Positions 45,351 to 53,928 of a DNA stretch of 64,000 bases are shown piece after piece (positions within the stretch are counted from its first letter, which is position 1; every line of letters begins with the position of its first letter). The stretch spans positions 62,001 to 126,000 of the forward strand of contig JAEXAI010000016.1 in assembly GCA_023394615.1 (NCBI GenBank). The letters run 5' to 3'. Source of the DNA: Actinomycetes bacterium (lineage in GTDB: Bacteria; Actinomycetota; Coriobacteriia; Coriobacteriales; Eggerthellaceae). The notes below the pieces were generated by a model. It worked only from the letters and a program-made list of their open reading frames with translations. It had not been told where the DNA came from and ran no database searches. Position numbers and translations under genes: made by a program.

Positions 45351-45560
45351 TTTCGAGATTTCAAAACAGAAAAAAGCCAACTAAGCGAAGTAAAGTACGA
45401 TGACATCGCATATGAATCTCGCATAATCAAGCAAAACCGATGATGATAAAAAACCAATCTCGCATAACCGCAGGTCACAAAAGACCCCATTGAACGGACG
45501 GAAATCGGGCTCGTACTTTACTTCGTTTACTCACCGTTTTCCTGTTTTCAAATCGGAAAA
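45351..45560. repeat. imperfect inverted-repeat element (MITE-like)
   Basis: Two 50-base arms, 45351-45400 and 45511-45560, are complementary at 39 of 50 positions. The inner 15 bases, CGAAGTAAAGTACGA, are perfect. The 110-base interior carries a 12-base direct repeat, AATCTCGCATAA, at 45415 and 45456. It has no coding capacity. It could be a miniature transposable element or a large RNA hairpin; no target-site duplication was established. Confidence 0.75.
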
Positions 45561-45837
45561 TGCCTTGAAAGCTTGGTCGCACGACTTTACGGAGAAGCCT
45601 TGAATCCCGAATGAGGAATCGTAGAGCGCATGTGAGGTAGCTTTAAACCCCCGGTAGCATTACGCAGGCAGTTGGCGGAGCCATAAAACCCATGAGAGGC
45701 ATCTGATAGACAGAAAGAGTTACGCTTTTTATTCTTTTCTGAGAATAATTTTCACTGTTTTCTAAAAATCATTCGAAGCTGAGTCACATTACATCTCCAT
45801 CTACAGTTTTCCCAGTTGAATCCCAGATATTTGATGT

Positions 45838-47871
45838 ATGATATTTCAAATTAGCAGCAATATAGCCGACCAAATGAACAGTATCTCGCATACACGCATG
45901 GCTAACCAAAAGAAGGGGACTTGGGTGGGACTGCTCTACAACATAGATTTCACCGTATCGGCCCTTATCATCATTATTATGCTGTTCAGCCATTATTTCC
46001 GCAGCGGAAAGACCACCGCGCAGGGGTCGCGAGCCTTCCCCATTATCATGGCCTACGTATTCGCTTTGAGCGCATTCGATGTGCTCGATGTTGTAGTTCT
46101 TTCCACATCATCTATTCCGCAGTCCGTCTGTCTGGCCATAGCCTCGGCCTACATGGTTATGGAAATAACCACAGCGTTTTTATTCTTGTTCTTTATTCCG
46201 CTGCTTATTAATAAAACTACAGATCGTGAAAAAAAGCGCCTTCTGCTATTGGTACTGCCAGCAGCCTTTTGCGCTTTCTGCATCTTGTTCGTGAATCCCA
46301 CCACAGGTGCCTTCTTCCAAATCGGAAGCGATCCTCACTACTATGTTTTAGGACCCTACGAGCGCGTGTTCTCGCTATCGAATGCTTTCTATATCTCGGC
46401 CGCTTTAGTTATATTCACCAAGAACCGCAAGCGTATAGACAGCTACAAGAGTATGAGTGTCTCTCTTATACTGCTTGTTGCAATAGCTGCCGTGATACTG
46501 CAATCCGTGTTCTGGACATACCGGCTCACAGCATTCGCTTTCACCCTCATCATCGTAGAACTCTACATGAGCTATCAGATTCCCGAAAAGCGCTTTGACG
46601 AATTAACCGGCTTGTATGGAAAGCATGCGTTCTCAGTTGAGGTGCGCAAGATGCTGAAGCATCGTTGGCGGGAAGAATGCTGCATGGTGTATTGCAATAT
46701 CAAAGAATTCAAAGCCGTGAACGAGCTTCAAGGCATGTCGAAAGGCGACCGCATACTGGCTGGAATCGCACATGGTCTGGCTTCGGGGATATCCGATCAG
46801 GCCGTAATAGGCCGTCTACAAAGCGACCATTTCGCTTTTTGCGTTCCGAAAAGCCAGTTAAATTTGGACTCCCTCATCTCGCACACCGACAAAGCCCGGA
46901 TGAAGCGCCTCTTCGGCTGTGAGATTTGCATCGAGTTCGGCATATACGAGATTCAGGAAAATGGCGAACCTATCGACACCATGCTCGATCGGGCGCGATT
47001 GGCACTTGAAAAGATCTCGAATTCCTATACCGAACGCTACGCTTTCTATGACAAAGCATCGGGAACCTCTTTTCTGGCGAATCATCGTATTTCCGAAACG
47101 ATGGAAGAATCGCTTGCAGATGGCCGTTTCGAAGTATATCTGCAGCCTATCGTGAATCTAACGAATAGAAGGATTGTCGGTGCAGAGGCGCTTGTGAGGT
47201 GGAATCACCCAATCGAAGGACTTCTCTCCCCTGCAGTTTTCATCCCTGTCTTCGAACGCAACGGCCTTATTACCAAACTCGATCGTTTCGTCTGGTCGAG
47301 CGCATGTGCAACCCTGCGTGCATGGATCGATTCAGGCACGCCCGTCGTCCCCCTGTCGATGAACATCAGCCGCGCTGATCTGACGGAAGACCTGAGTGAG
47401 ACAATCACCGAAATGGTTGATTCTTACGAGCTTCCGCATGAACTGGTACTCTTCGAAATCACGGAAAGCGTCTACGCTGAGCAAACGGAAACATTGCTTC
47501 AGGTAATCGATGACTTCCACAAGCAAGGATTCATGGTGCTGCTAGACGATTTCGGAACAGGTTATTCATCTTTGTCGCTTTTGGAAAATGCTCCGTTTGA
47601 CCGAATGAAAATCGACCGCAGCTTCATCAGTTCCGCTGTTCAAAATCCACGTACGCAAACGGTGCTGCAAAGCACCATAAACTTAGCCGATGCGCTAGGG
47701 CTTTCCGTGGTTACTGAGGGAGTCGAAACAGAAGAGCAAGCACAACTAATGCGCGCGATGGGATCGCAGTATGCGCAGGGATTCCTCTATGCCCGCCCCA
47801 TGCCTATTGCAGAATTCGAACAAAAGCTGGCAGAAGTGCCCATACCAAAAGAAGAGCGTGACTGCGAATAG
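45838..47871 (+). CDS. membrane EAL-domain c-di-GMP phosphodiesterase with degenerate GGDEF
   Basis: The 677-residue protein has about seven hydrophobic segments in the first 240 residues, then a GGDEF-like domain whose signature is degenerate (RLQSDHFAF at about 323-331 in place of GGDEF). The EAL domain is intact: EALVRWNHP (449), LDDFGTGYSS (569) and EGVETEEQA (628). It should therefore hydrolyse c-di-GMP and not make it; the degenerate domain may bind GTP as a regulator. No good Shine-Dalgarno is seen for the ATG at 45838; ATGs at 45874 and 45898 are alternatives. It is a single gene. Confidence 0.9.
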   Translation: MIFQISSNIADQMNSISHTRMANQKKGTWVGLLYNIDFTVSALIIIIMLFSHYFRSGKTTAQGSRAFPIIMAYVFALSAFDVLDVVVLSTSSIPQSVCLAIASAYMVMEITTAFLFLFFIPLLINKTTDREKKRLLLLVLPAAFCAFCILFVNPTTGAFFQIGSDPHYYVLGPYERVFSLSNAFYISAALVIFTKNRKRIDSYKSMSVSLILLVAIAAVILQSVFWTYRLTAFAFTLIIVELYMSYQIPEKRFDELTGLYGKHAFSVEVRKMLKHRWREECCMVYCNIKEFKAVNELQGMSKGDRILAGIAHGLASGISDQAVIGRLQSDHFAFCVPKSQLNLDSLISHTDKARMKRLFGCEICIEFGIYEIQENGEPIDTMLDRARLALEKISNSYTERYAFYDKASGTSFLANHRISETMEESLADGRFEVYLQPIVNLTNRRIVGAEALVRWNHPIEGLLSPAVFIPVFERNGLITKLDRFVWSSACATLRAWIDSGTPVVPLSMNISRADLTEDLSETITEMVDSYELPHELVLFEITESVYAEQTETLLQVIDDFHKQGFMVLLDDFGTGYSSLSLLENAPFDRMKIDRSFISSAVQNPRTQTVLQSTINLADALGLSVVTEGVETEEQAQLMRAMGSQYAQGFLYARPMPIAEFEQKLAEVPIPKEERDCE

Positions 47872-47898
47872 ATTCCCTCTTTCACAATCACGCTCTTC
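47851..47898. terminator. inverted repeat over the EAL-gene stop codon
   Basis: GAAGAGCGTGA and TCACGCTCTTC form a perfect 11-bp stem with a 26-base loop that includes the stop codon. No T tract follows. It stands between the converging EAL and yqeY genes and may act as a weak bidirectional end. Confidence 0.45.
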
Positions 47899-47924
47899 AG
47901 TTTAAACTTCAGGCCAGCTCAAGC

Positions 47925-48368
47925 CTACGAAAGGCGGCTTCCCACTTCACGAGCGGCTTCTGCTTTGTCGAAATTGCCGCCTGTTGCTTTGTTTATGGCA
48001 CCCATGACTTTGCCCATGTCGCGCTTCGATTCCGCACCGACTTGCGCGATTGTCTTTTCAACGAGGGCGACCAATTCATCTCCGGAAAGCTGAGATGGTA
48101 GCAAGCCCTCCAAAATCTTCACCTGCTCAGAAAGCATGTCGGTGCGCCCCTGGTCGTTTCCAGCCTTACGAGAGCCATCCAGCGTCTCGCTGGTTTGTTT
48201 GATTACGCGCTTAATCATCACCGTCACATCTTCATCGGTGACATCCCTGCGCTCGTCCACCTCTATGTTCTTCAATTCACCGTGCACTTGACGCAGGATG
48301 GAAAGCCTGGTCTTGTCATGCGCGCGCATTGCATCTTTTATCTGCTCTTTTAATTCCTCATACGTCAT
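47925..48368 (-). CDS. yqeY: GatB/YqeY-domain protein
   Basis: The 147-residue protein begins MTYEELKEQIKDAMRAHDKTRLSILR and has MLSEQVKILEGLLPSQLS and DMGKVMGAINK, as in YqeY proteins. The domain also occurs at the C-terminus of the amidotransferase subunit GatB and binds tRNA there. YqeY itself has no confirmed activity. It follows amrS by 17 bases. Confidence 0.93.
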   Translation of the reverse strand: MTYEELKEQIKDAMRAHDKTRLSILRQVHGELKNIEVDERRDVTDEDVTVMIKRVIKQTSETLDGSRKAGNDQGRTDMLSEQVKILEGLLPSQLSGDELVALVEKTIAQVGAESKRDMGKVMGAINKATGGNFDKAEAAREVGSRLS

Positions 48369-48385
48369 TGTGCTGCATTCCTTGT

Positions 48386-49243
48386 CTAAATATTTCCTAC
48401 GTATACGTTCTTCATATGCTTGCGTGCTCTATCGGCGCAATTGCGCACGACGCTATCGGCAACAGGCTTCACCTTCGCCATCTTGTAAGCGGGATGATAC
48501 TGCGTTACGTGATAGGGAATCTCGGGGTCCACCATGGAAAGCCACAGGGCGGATGCCTCAAGCTCGTTTGGATCCGTCTCACCGGGAACGACCAGCGTAG
48601 TCACTTCCACATGGCACGTCGGACAATCAGACGCCCATTGAATGGTCTGCTCCACTGCTTCCAAATCGCCGTAACCGCAGACCTGGTAAAAGCGAGGCGT
48701 GAAGCCTTTCAGGTCGATGTTTATGGCGTCGATGTATGGCAAAAGCTTCTTGAAGGGTCCTTCGCAGACCATGCCGTTGGTCACGACTACGTTTTTCAAA
48801 CCCGCCTCATGTGCAAGCTTGGCGGTGTCGTATACGAACTCGAATCCTACCATCGGCTCGTTGTAGGTATAGGCGATACCTATGTTGCCTTGGTCTTTTG
48901 CCGCCAATGCCTGATCCACTAGCTCTTGCGGTGTCATATCACGGGTTTCCACATCATCTGGGCCAGCTTGGGAAATATCGCTGTTCTGGCACCACGGACA
49001 GGAAAGATTACAACCGAAACTGCCGACCGACAAAATCTTCGCGCCAGGGTTCCACTGCGCAAGCGGCTTCTTTTCAACAGGATCCAATGCGATGGAAGTG
49101 ATCTTGCCGTAGTTCAGGCTGACGACCTTGCCGTCTTTGTTCATGCGGGCATGACATTTGCCCATCTGGCCTTCGACAAGCCAGCAGCGATGCGGGCATA
49201 TGCCGCATCGAATCTTTTGTGGTATATCGTTCGTATCGCTCAT
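48386..49243 (-). CDS. amrS: AmmeMemoRadiSam system radical SAM enzyme
   Basis: This family resembles pyruvate formate-lyase activases. The 285-residue protein has an N-terminal cysteine cluster (CGICPHRCWLVEGQMGKC), then C78, C82 and C85 in CNLSCPWCQN for the SAM-cleaving cluster, and YTYNEPMVGFE. The family is defined by genomic association with AMMECR1 and MEMO proteins, both present just upstream. The reaction is not known. The co-directional genes amrB-amrA-amrS are separated by gaps of 51 and 123 bases. Confidence 0.93.
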   Translation of the reverse strand: MSDTNDIPQKIRCGICPHRCWLVEGQMGKCHARMNKDGKVVSLNYGKITSIALDPVEKKPLAQWNPGAKILSVGSFGCNLSCPWCQNSDISQAGPDDVETRDMTPQELVDQALAAKDQGNIGIAYTYNEPMVGFEFVYDTAKLAHEAGLKNVVVTNGMVCEGPFKKLLPYIDAINIDLKGFTPRFYQVCGYGDLEAVEQTIQWASDCPTCHVEVTTLVVPGETDPNELEASALWLSMVDPEIPYHVTQYHPAYKMAKVKPVADSVVRNCADRARKHMKNVYVGNI

Positions 49244-49366
49244 ATTCTGCCCCCAGATCGTTTCTTATACTACTCATTCATTATTCATACTTTAGGGTTT
49301 TGGCCCACGCTCAATTCCTTGCTTCCGGTTCGCGGTCGACGATTACCCGTCAGCGAGCGCAGATGC

Positions 49367-49894
49367 TCAATGGTGCCTAATCACTTCGAAGCGCTGCAAA
49401 TGACAGGGTGAGGAAAGCGGTATTCCTGCTTTCTGTTTTGCAATCGCCACCTGTTGTTCTACGGTATCCACGCCTTCTAAATCAGGTAGCAGCACACCGC
49501 GCGCAAACCCACGGGAAACGATAACACCATAGCGTTTTGGGTCAAGAGAATCCGCGCTGTCAACATCTTCAAACGGCGTCAAAACATCTACGCTGCATTC
49601 GATGTCAGGCAGCTCGGAAGGCGTAATAGCTGGGAACCGCGGGTCTTGGCTGCAAGCTGAAATAGCATTGCTGATAATCTCTTCTGCCACACAATCCTGC
49701 ATGGGCGCGATGGTGCCGATGCACCCGCGCAATTCCCCGTGCTCGTGCAACGACACGAATACACCGGCCTGCTCACTGGTCATTTGCGATGGAAGATTGT
49801 CAGGGACAGAAATCTTTTGCCCATGCTCTACGAACGCCGTATACGAAGCGCGTGCCAAAGATACGTATTCATCAGACTTCTCAATCGTGCTCAT
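49367..49894 (-). CDS. amrA: AmmeMemoRadiSam system protein A (AMMECR1 domain)
   Basis: The 175-residue protein carries the AMMECR1 signature GVFVSLHEHGELRGCIG and the following CSQDPRFPAITPSELPDIE, the conserved core of the family. Human AMMECR1 is linked to a developmental syndrome; no activity is firmly assigned in bacteria. The ATG at 49894 has GGAGG five bases upstream; an ATG seven codons earlier lacks this. A single-domain protein here, whereas some bacteria fuse it to the MEMO domain. Confidence 0.93.
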   Translation of the reverse strand: MSTIEKSDEYVSLARASYTAFVEHGQKISVPDNLPSQMTSEQAGVFVSLHEHGELRGCIGTIAPMQDCVAEEIISNAISACSQDPRFPAITPSELPDIECSVDVLTPFEDVDSADSLDPKRYGVIVSRGFARGVLLPDLEGVDTVEQQVAIAKQKAGIPLSSPCHLQRFEVIRHH

Positions 49895-49945
49895 ACATGC
49901 CTCCTGCAATCTCATTTCATCGGCAGCACGTAGTGCGAACCCGCG

Positions 49946-50785
49946 CTACTCGGTCGTTTCCCTATCCACAGCGGCCCCTGATTCTTCTGGCACCTCGAAA
50001 GCCGCAACACCATAGCCCACACCGAAAGGACCTTCATAACTGAGAAGTTCGCCTTTCGAGTTCAGGCCCGAAAGCGCTCCCGCCATAATATCGAAGGACA
50101 GCAAACCGCATTCCGCAGCACCTTCAGCAATCTCGGAGTCTATCTTCATGATGCCCGCAAGATCGCCCTTGGCAAATTTTTCCGTAATCAGAGAGTCGAA
50201 AATTGGACCCTCCTGAGCGAAACCATAGGGTCCGTCAGGCTTGAGTTTGTGGGACAAGTCACCACTAGCTATGAAAACAGTCTTTCTTCCCAGATCCTGT
50301 ACGACCTTTTGAAGTATCAGCCCGAGCTGATAATGCACTGATTCAGGCAGCCCTGAAAGGCCGATAACGACCAACTGGTAATTCACATAGGCCTGATTGA
50401 TGAAATACAGGGGAATGAGCGTGGCATGGTCCATCGGCGCATCACGCCAGCCACTGCTCATCAGCGGCACACCATACTGTGCGGCTAAGGCCTCTGCAGT
50501 TTCCACGAACTCGCAATCGACGTTCGCGAACGCCTGCGCGTCGGGTGCCCTGAATTTTGCCATCGTGCCGTAAAGGGTCTTGCCCGGGCAGATGGCAAAC
50601 GCGTTGTAGTAGGCTGGCGCGTGGGGAGATGTGAGGATGATGGTATCAGGTTTATGCTCTGCGACCCTTCGGGCCACTTCTTTGTACGCATCCACGGTTT
50701 TCTGAATTTGCTTTTCCTCGCCTCGCCCCACATCGGGGATGATTAGGGGCGGATGAGGAACCGCATATCCTGCTACAAAAGACAT
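49946..50785 (-). CDS. amrB: AmmeMemoRadiSam system protein B (MEMO/LigB-like)
   Basis: The MEMO fold is related to LigB-type extradiol dioxygenases and in human MEMO1 binds a metal. The 279-residue protein has AVPHPPLIIPDVGRG, TSPHAPAYYNA and ASGDLSHKLKPDGPYG, with His and Asp positions fitting a metal site. GAGGTG lies at a good distance before the ATG. Substrate unknown. It lies 120 bases downstream of the acyl-CoA synthetase. Confidence 0.92.
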   Translation of the reverse strand: MSFVAGYAVPHPPLIIPDVGRGEEKQIQKTVDAYKEVARRVAEHKPDTIILTSPHAPAYYNAFAICPGKTLYGTMAKFRAPDAQAFANVDCEFVETAEALAAQYGVPLMSSGWRDAPMDHATLIPLYFINQAYVNYQLVVIGLSGLPESVHYQLGLILQKVVQDLGRKTVFIASGDLSHKLKPDGPYGFAQEGPIFDSLITEKFAKGDLAGIMKIDSEIAEGAAECGLLSFDIMAGALSGLNSKGELLSYEGPFGVGYGVAAFEVPEESGAAVDRETTE

Positions 50786-50905
50786 GGCACATCACCTCTT
50801 CATATACGGCGCGCGGTTGCGAAGAAAGCCTTTCGCAGGCGGTTTTGCTCTCGCAATTTCCTCCCGGATGCAGCCTCAAAGCTCCGCAATCGCGCGCCTT
50901 CGTTT

Positions 50906-52615
50906 TTAAATGTCGTCATCCTCGTTCGTGTCGTCTTTATCATCATCGACGATACCATCTTGGGTGCGTATGAGCTTGCGCTTTATCTTACCACCGATAG
51001 TCTTTGGAAGCTCGTCGACGTATTCCACAACGCGCGGATACTTATATGGTGCAGTCTCATGCTTCACCCAATTTTGCAGTTCACGCGTGAGCTCTTCACT
51101 TGGCTCCCAACCACGTGCCAACACGATAGTGGCTTTCACCACTTTGCCGCGAATGGGATCAGGCGCAGCAGTAACGGCGCATTCGATAACGGCGTCATGT
51201 TTCACCAACGCACTTTCCACTTCGAATGGCCCGATGCGATATCCAGAGCATTTGATGACGTCGTCGTTTCGACCCACAAAGAAACAATAGCCATCGCTGT
51301 CACGCCACGCCATATCGTGCAGGTTGTAGTAGTCGCCGCCCACGGCTTCTTGTGTGCGCTCGGGGTCGTGATAATAGCCCACGAACAATCCCGGAGGATA
51401 GGCATCCTTCAGGTGCGTGATGCAGATTGCACCCTCTTCGCCGTCTTCGACCTCGTTGCCGTCGTCGTCTTGCAGGCGTATGTGCAAAAGCGGGCTCGGC
51501 TTGCCCATAGAACCCGGACGCGGCTCTAACCAAGGATAGGTAGCCAAAAGCACCGGGCCTTCCGTTTGTCCAAAGCCCTCGCGAATCTTTTTGCCGGTCA
51601 AGCGCTCCCACTGTATGGTCACTTCAGCGTTGAGCGGCTCGCCTGCCGTGGCGAAGTTGTCGATGCTGGACAGATCATAGGCGGAAACGTCTTCCTGCAA
51701 CATAAAACGATACATGGTCGGCGGTGCACAGAAGGTTTTCAGCTTGTAATCCTGCATGTGCTGCAACAGCTTTTCTGGATGAAACTTGTCCATGTCGTAG
51801 CAGAACACCGTACATCCAGCAATCCACTGCCCATAAATCTTACCCCATCCAAACTTCGCCCAACCGGAATCGGTGACACTCATGTGCAGCTCGTTTTCCT
51901 GCACTTGCTGCCAATATTTGGCTGTGAGTATATGTCCGAGTGGGTGAGCGAAATTATGGCACACCGCTTTTGCCATACCGGTGGTGCCGCTGGTGAAGTA
52001 AATCAGCATGATGTCTTTGCTGGTAGTGGCCGCCTCCCCTGTGGGGCGCTGCCATTGGTCCGACTCACCGGAAATAAGATCCGCGAATCCAGACCAGCCC
52101 TCGCGTTTTCCGGCCACAACCACCTTCTCTTTGATGGAAGGAGAATCGGGAAGCGCGTTTTCAACCTGCGTGCACACGTAATCGTCGTTCACGCAAATCA
52201 TCATCTTCACGTTGGCGGTCTGCGCTCGATAACTTATATCGTGACTGGTCAGCTGTAATGATGCGGGGATAATAGTGGCACCAATCTTGCACAGGGCGGT
52301 GGCGCACACCCAATACTCCCAGCGGCGTCGCAGAATCATCATGACCACGTCGCCTTTGCCGATGCCCAGCTTCGCGAAAGCGTTTGCAGCTTTGTTCGAC
52401 AGACGGCTGATATCGGTAAAAGTGAAGCTGTGTTCTTCGCCGTGGTCATCACACCACAGAAGTGCACGCTTTTCCGGTTCCACGCGAGCCCATTCGTCCA
52501 CAACGTCGTATCCGAAGTTGAAGTCGTCAGGCACGTTTATCTTGAAGTTCTGGTAGAAATCCTCGTAGCTGTTGAAATCGATGCGGGGGCAGTACTTTTT
52601 CAATATGTAATTCAC
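50906..52615 (-). CDS. AMP-forming acyl-CoA synthetase (medium-chain/branched type)
   Basis: The enzyme makes acyl-CoA and AMP from an acid, ATP and CoA. The 569-residue protein has IYFTSGTTGMAKAV (ATP motif), the adenylate motif GFGQTEGPVLL, FVGRNDDVIKCSGYRIGPFE, and the catalytic lysine in LPKTIGGKIKRK. The start is GTG at 52615 with AGGAATTTCAA before it. The frame runs on to 52789 through a region with a hairpin. The acidic tail IVDDDKDDTNEDDDI is unusual. Paralogous to the synthetase at 58085. Its place after a 2-oxoacid:ferredoxin oxidoreductase suggests a substrate among branched-chain, aryl or fatty acids. Confidence 0.92.
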   Translation of the reverse strand: MNYILKKYCPRIDFNSYEDFYQNFKINVPDDFNFGYDVVDEWARVEPEKRALLWCDDHGEEHSFTFTDISRLSNKAANAFAKLGIGKGDVVMMILRRRWEYWVCATALCKIGATIIPASLQLTSHDISYRAQTANVKMMICVNDDYVCTQVENALPDSPSIKEKVVVAGKREGWSGFADLISGESDQWQRPTGEAATTSKDIMLIYFTSGTTGMAKAVCHNFAHPLGHILTAKYWQQVQENELHMSVTDSGWAKFGWGKIYGQWIAGCTVFCYDMDKFHPEKLLQHMQDYKLKTFCAPPTMYRFMLQEDVSAYDLSSIDNFATAGEPLNAEVTIQWERLTGKKIREGFGQTEGPVLLATYPWLEPRPGSMGKPSPLLHIRLQDDDGNEVEDGEEGAICITHLKDAYPPGLFVGYYHDPERTQEAVGGDYYNLHDMAWRDSDGYCFFVGRNDDVIKCSGYRIGPFEVESALVKHDAVIECAVTAAPDPIRGKVVKATIVLARGWEPSEELTRELQNWVKHETAPYKYPRVVEYVDELPKTIGGKIKRKLIRTQDGIVDDDKDDTNEDDDI

Positions 52616-52702
52616 TTGAAATTCCTTTAATTCCAGCGCTTCCGGCTTTGTATCGGAACTCTCCGACACACTACCGCGAAGCTTCACGTATCTTAAGGCT
52701 TG

Positions 52703-52750
52703 GTTCGGCTTATCGCCTGGCACCTCCCTCCCGGGGAGGTCGTGCCGAAC
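52703..52750 (-). promoter_or_regulatory. hairpin-rich leader of the acyl-CoA synthetase gene
   Basis: GTTCGGC (52703) and GCCGAAC (52744) pair over 34 bases. Inside, GGCACCTCC (52719) can pair with GGAGG..TGCC (about 52734-52746). The two stems share the GCC at 52744 and are mutually exclusive. They lie 88 bases before the GTG start. No known riboswitch class is recognised. Confidence 0.45.
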
Positions 52751-52821
52751 AACCAACGCGCGCCCCCTGGATTCGCGAGCGAGTTTCAAAGAAAACCCAC
52801 CTGCAATCCTGCGCGCGCCAG

Positions 52822-53382
52822 TTATTCGGCGATAAAGGTTACGAACTTAGCCGGTACGTCAGAGCCGCATCGCTGCCCATGAGGATGACTGGGGTCAAAA
52901 TAGATGCTATCGCCCTTATTCAAGGCAAATTCCTTGTCTTCCCACGTCACAATAACCGTGCCTTCAAGCACCAAGTTGAATTCTTGGCCTTCATGGGTCA
53001 CGAGTTTTGCAGGCTCGTCGCTCGGATCGAGCACTACTTCCAAAGGTTGCATTATTTTGCCAGTGAACCGCCATGCCAAATCATCGTAGTGATAGCCCGG
53101 ATAACGGTCGACTTCACGACCACATCCAGCACGCACCACCTGATAGGTATTTAGCTTGGCAGCAGAACCAGTCAGTATCTCGGTGAATTCCACGCCGAAT
53201 TTGCGCGCCATATGATAGATAGCGGAAATGGGCACATCGGCGCCCGTTTCCTCCCATCCTTGATACGTTCCTAAAGAAACGCCTAGCTCTTCGGCCATTT
53301 CTGTTTGGGTTACATCGCAGGCCTCGCGCAATCCTTCAATGCGAAGCCCGATGTCCTTCAAAACGGATTCGTCTTTTGTCAT
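52822..53382 (-). CDS. XRE-family regulator with C-terminal cupin domain
   Basis: The 186-residue protein has an N-terminal helix-turn-helix (TQTEMAEELGVSLGTYQGWE) and a C-terminal cupin sensor (THEGQEFNLVLEGTVIVTWE, FDPSHPHGQRC). Proteins of this shape control metabolism of small carboxylates, amino acids or polyamines. AGGAGAGCGA precedes the ATG at 53382. It begins eight bases after the gamma-subunit gene, so it may be co-transcribed and control this operon. Paralogous to the regulator at 57400. Confidence 0.92.
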   Translation of the reverse strand: MTKDESVLKDIGLRIEGLREACDVTQTEMAEELGVSLGTYQGWEETGADVPISAIYHMARKFGVEFTEILTGSAAKLNTYQVVRAGCGREVDRYPGYHYDDLAWRFTGKIMQPLEVVLDPSDEPAKLVTHEGQEFNLVLEGTVIVTWEDKEFALNKGDSIYFDPSHPHGQRCGSDVPAKFVTFIAE

Positions 53383-53390
53383 TCGCTCTC

Positions 53391-53927
53391 CTACAGGGTC
53401 ATTCCCAGGGCCAGAGCCTTTTGGTTCGGTTCCAGCAGTTTCGCTTTGCGCGGCGGAATACACTTTGCAAGCGCCGCTTCCAAGCTCTCCTTTTTGCAGA
53501 ATTCAGTTTCCGCAAACAGCTTACCCGTCAAAATGACGTTGGAGAGCGTTTTGAAACCGTTCTGTTCGGCCATTTCAGTGGTCGGCAGCGCGATGATTTT
53601 CACATCGTCGCGTTTGGGAATGTCCGGCACCAGCGTGGAATCAATGAGCACCAAGCCACCGGAAACCACTTTGTCTATAAATTTGTCAACTGAGGGCTGG
53701 TTCATTGCCACCAACACATCGGGCTCAGTCACAAGCGGGCTACCGATAGGATCATCGGAGAGGCACACACTGCAATTCGCCGTGCCGCCGCGCATCTCAG
53801 GACCGTAGCTGGGCAGCCAGCTGATATGACGGTCCTCTATCAACCCCGCCTGAGCGATAATCTTTCCCGCGAAAAGCAGGCCCTGACCGCCGAAACCGGC
53901 CAGAATGATATTCAAGTTGCGTTGCAT
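53391..53927 (-). CDS. 2-oxoacid:ferredoxin oxidoreductase gamma subunit
   Basis: The 178-residue protein has IILAGFGGQGLLFAGKII and SYGPEMRGGTANCSVCLSDDPIGSPLV, the hallmark of the gamma subunits of ketoisovalerate/2-oxoglutarate oxidoreductases. GGAGG lies seven bases before the ATG at 53927. Upstream open frame to 54071 is unconserved. It is the last structural subunit gene in the delta-alpha-beta-gamma order. Confidence 0.95.
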   Translation of the reverse strand: MQRNLNIILAGFGGQGLLFAGKIIAQAGLIEDRHISWLPSYGPEMRGGTANCSVCLSDDPIGSPLVTEPDVLVAMNQPSVDKFIDKVVSGGLVLIDSTLVPDIPKRDDVKIIALPTTEMAEQNGFKTLSNVILTGKLFAETEFCKKESLEAALAKCIPPRKAKLLEPNQKALALGMTL

Positions 53928-53928
53928 A

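Larger units (their letters stand above)
45229..45837. other. 609-base noncoding region with repeat element
   Basis: The left end holds the terminator and the centre (45351-45560) the inverted-repeat element. The right part, 45560-45837, precedes the EAL gene. It contains GGTAGC twice about 17 bases apart and an A/T-rich stretch. I compared it by eye with c-di-GMP riboswitches and do not find the conserved GEMM core. No gene is visible. Confidence 0.6.

Noticed and set aside
45560..45837. c-di-GMP riboswitch before the EAL gene
   Set aside because: GGTAGC repeats and a GTTACGC string drew attention, but the conserved GEMM core and paired helices are not found.
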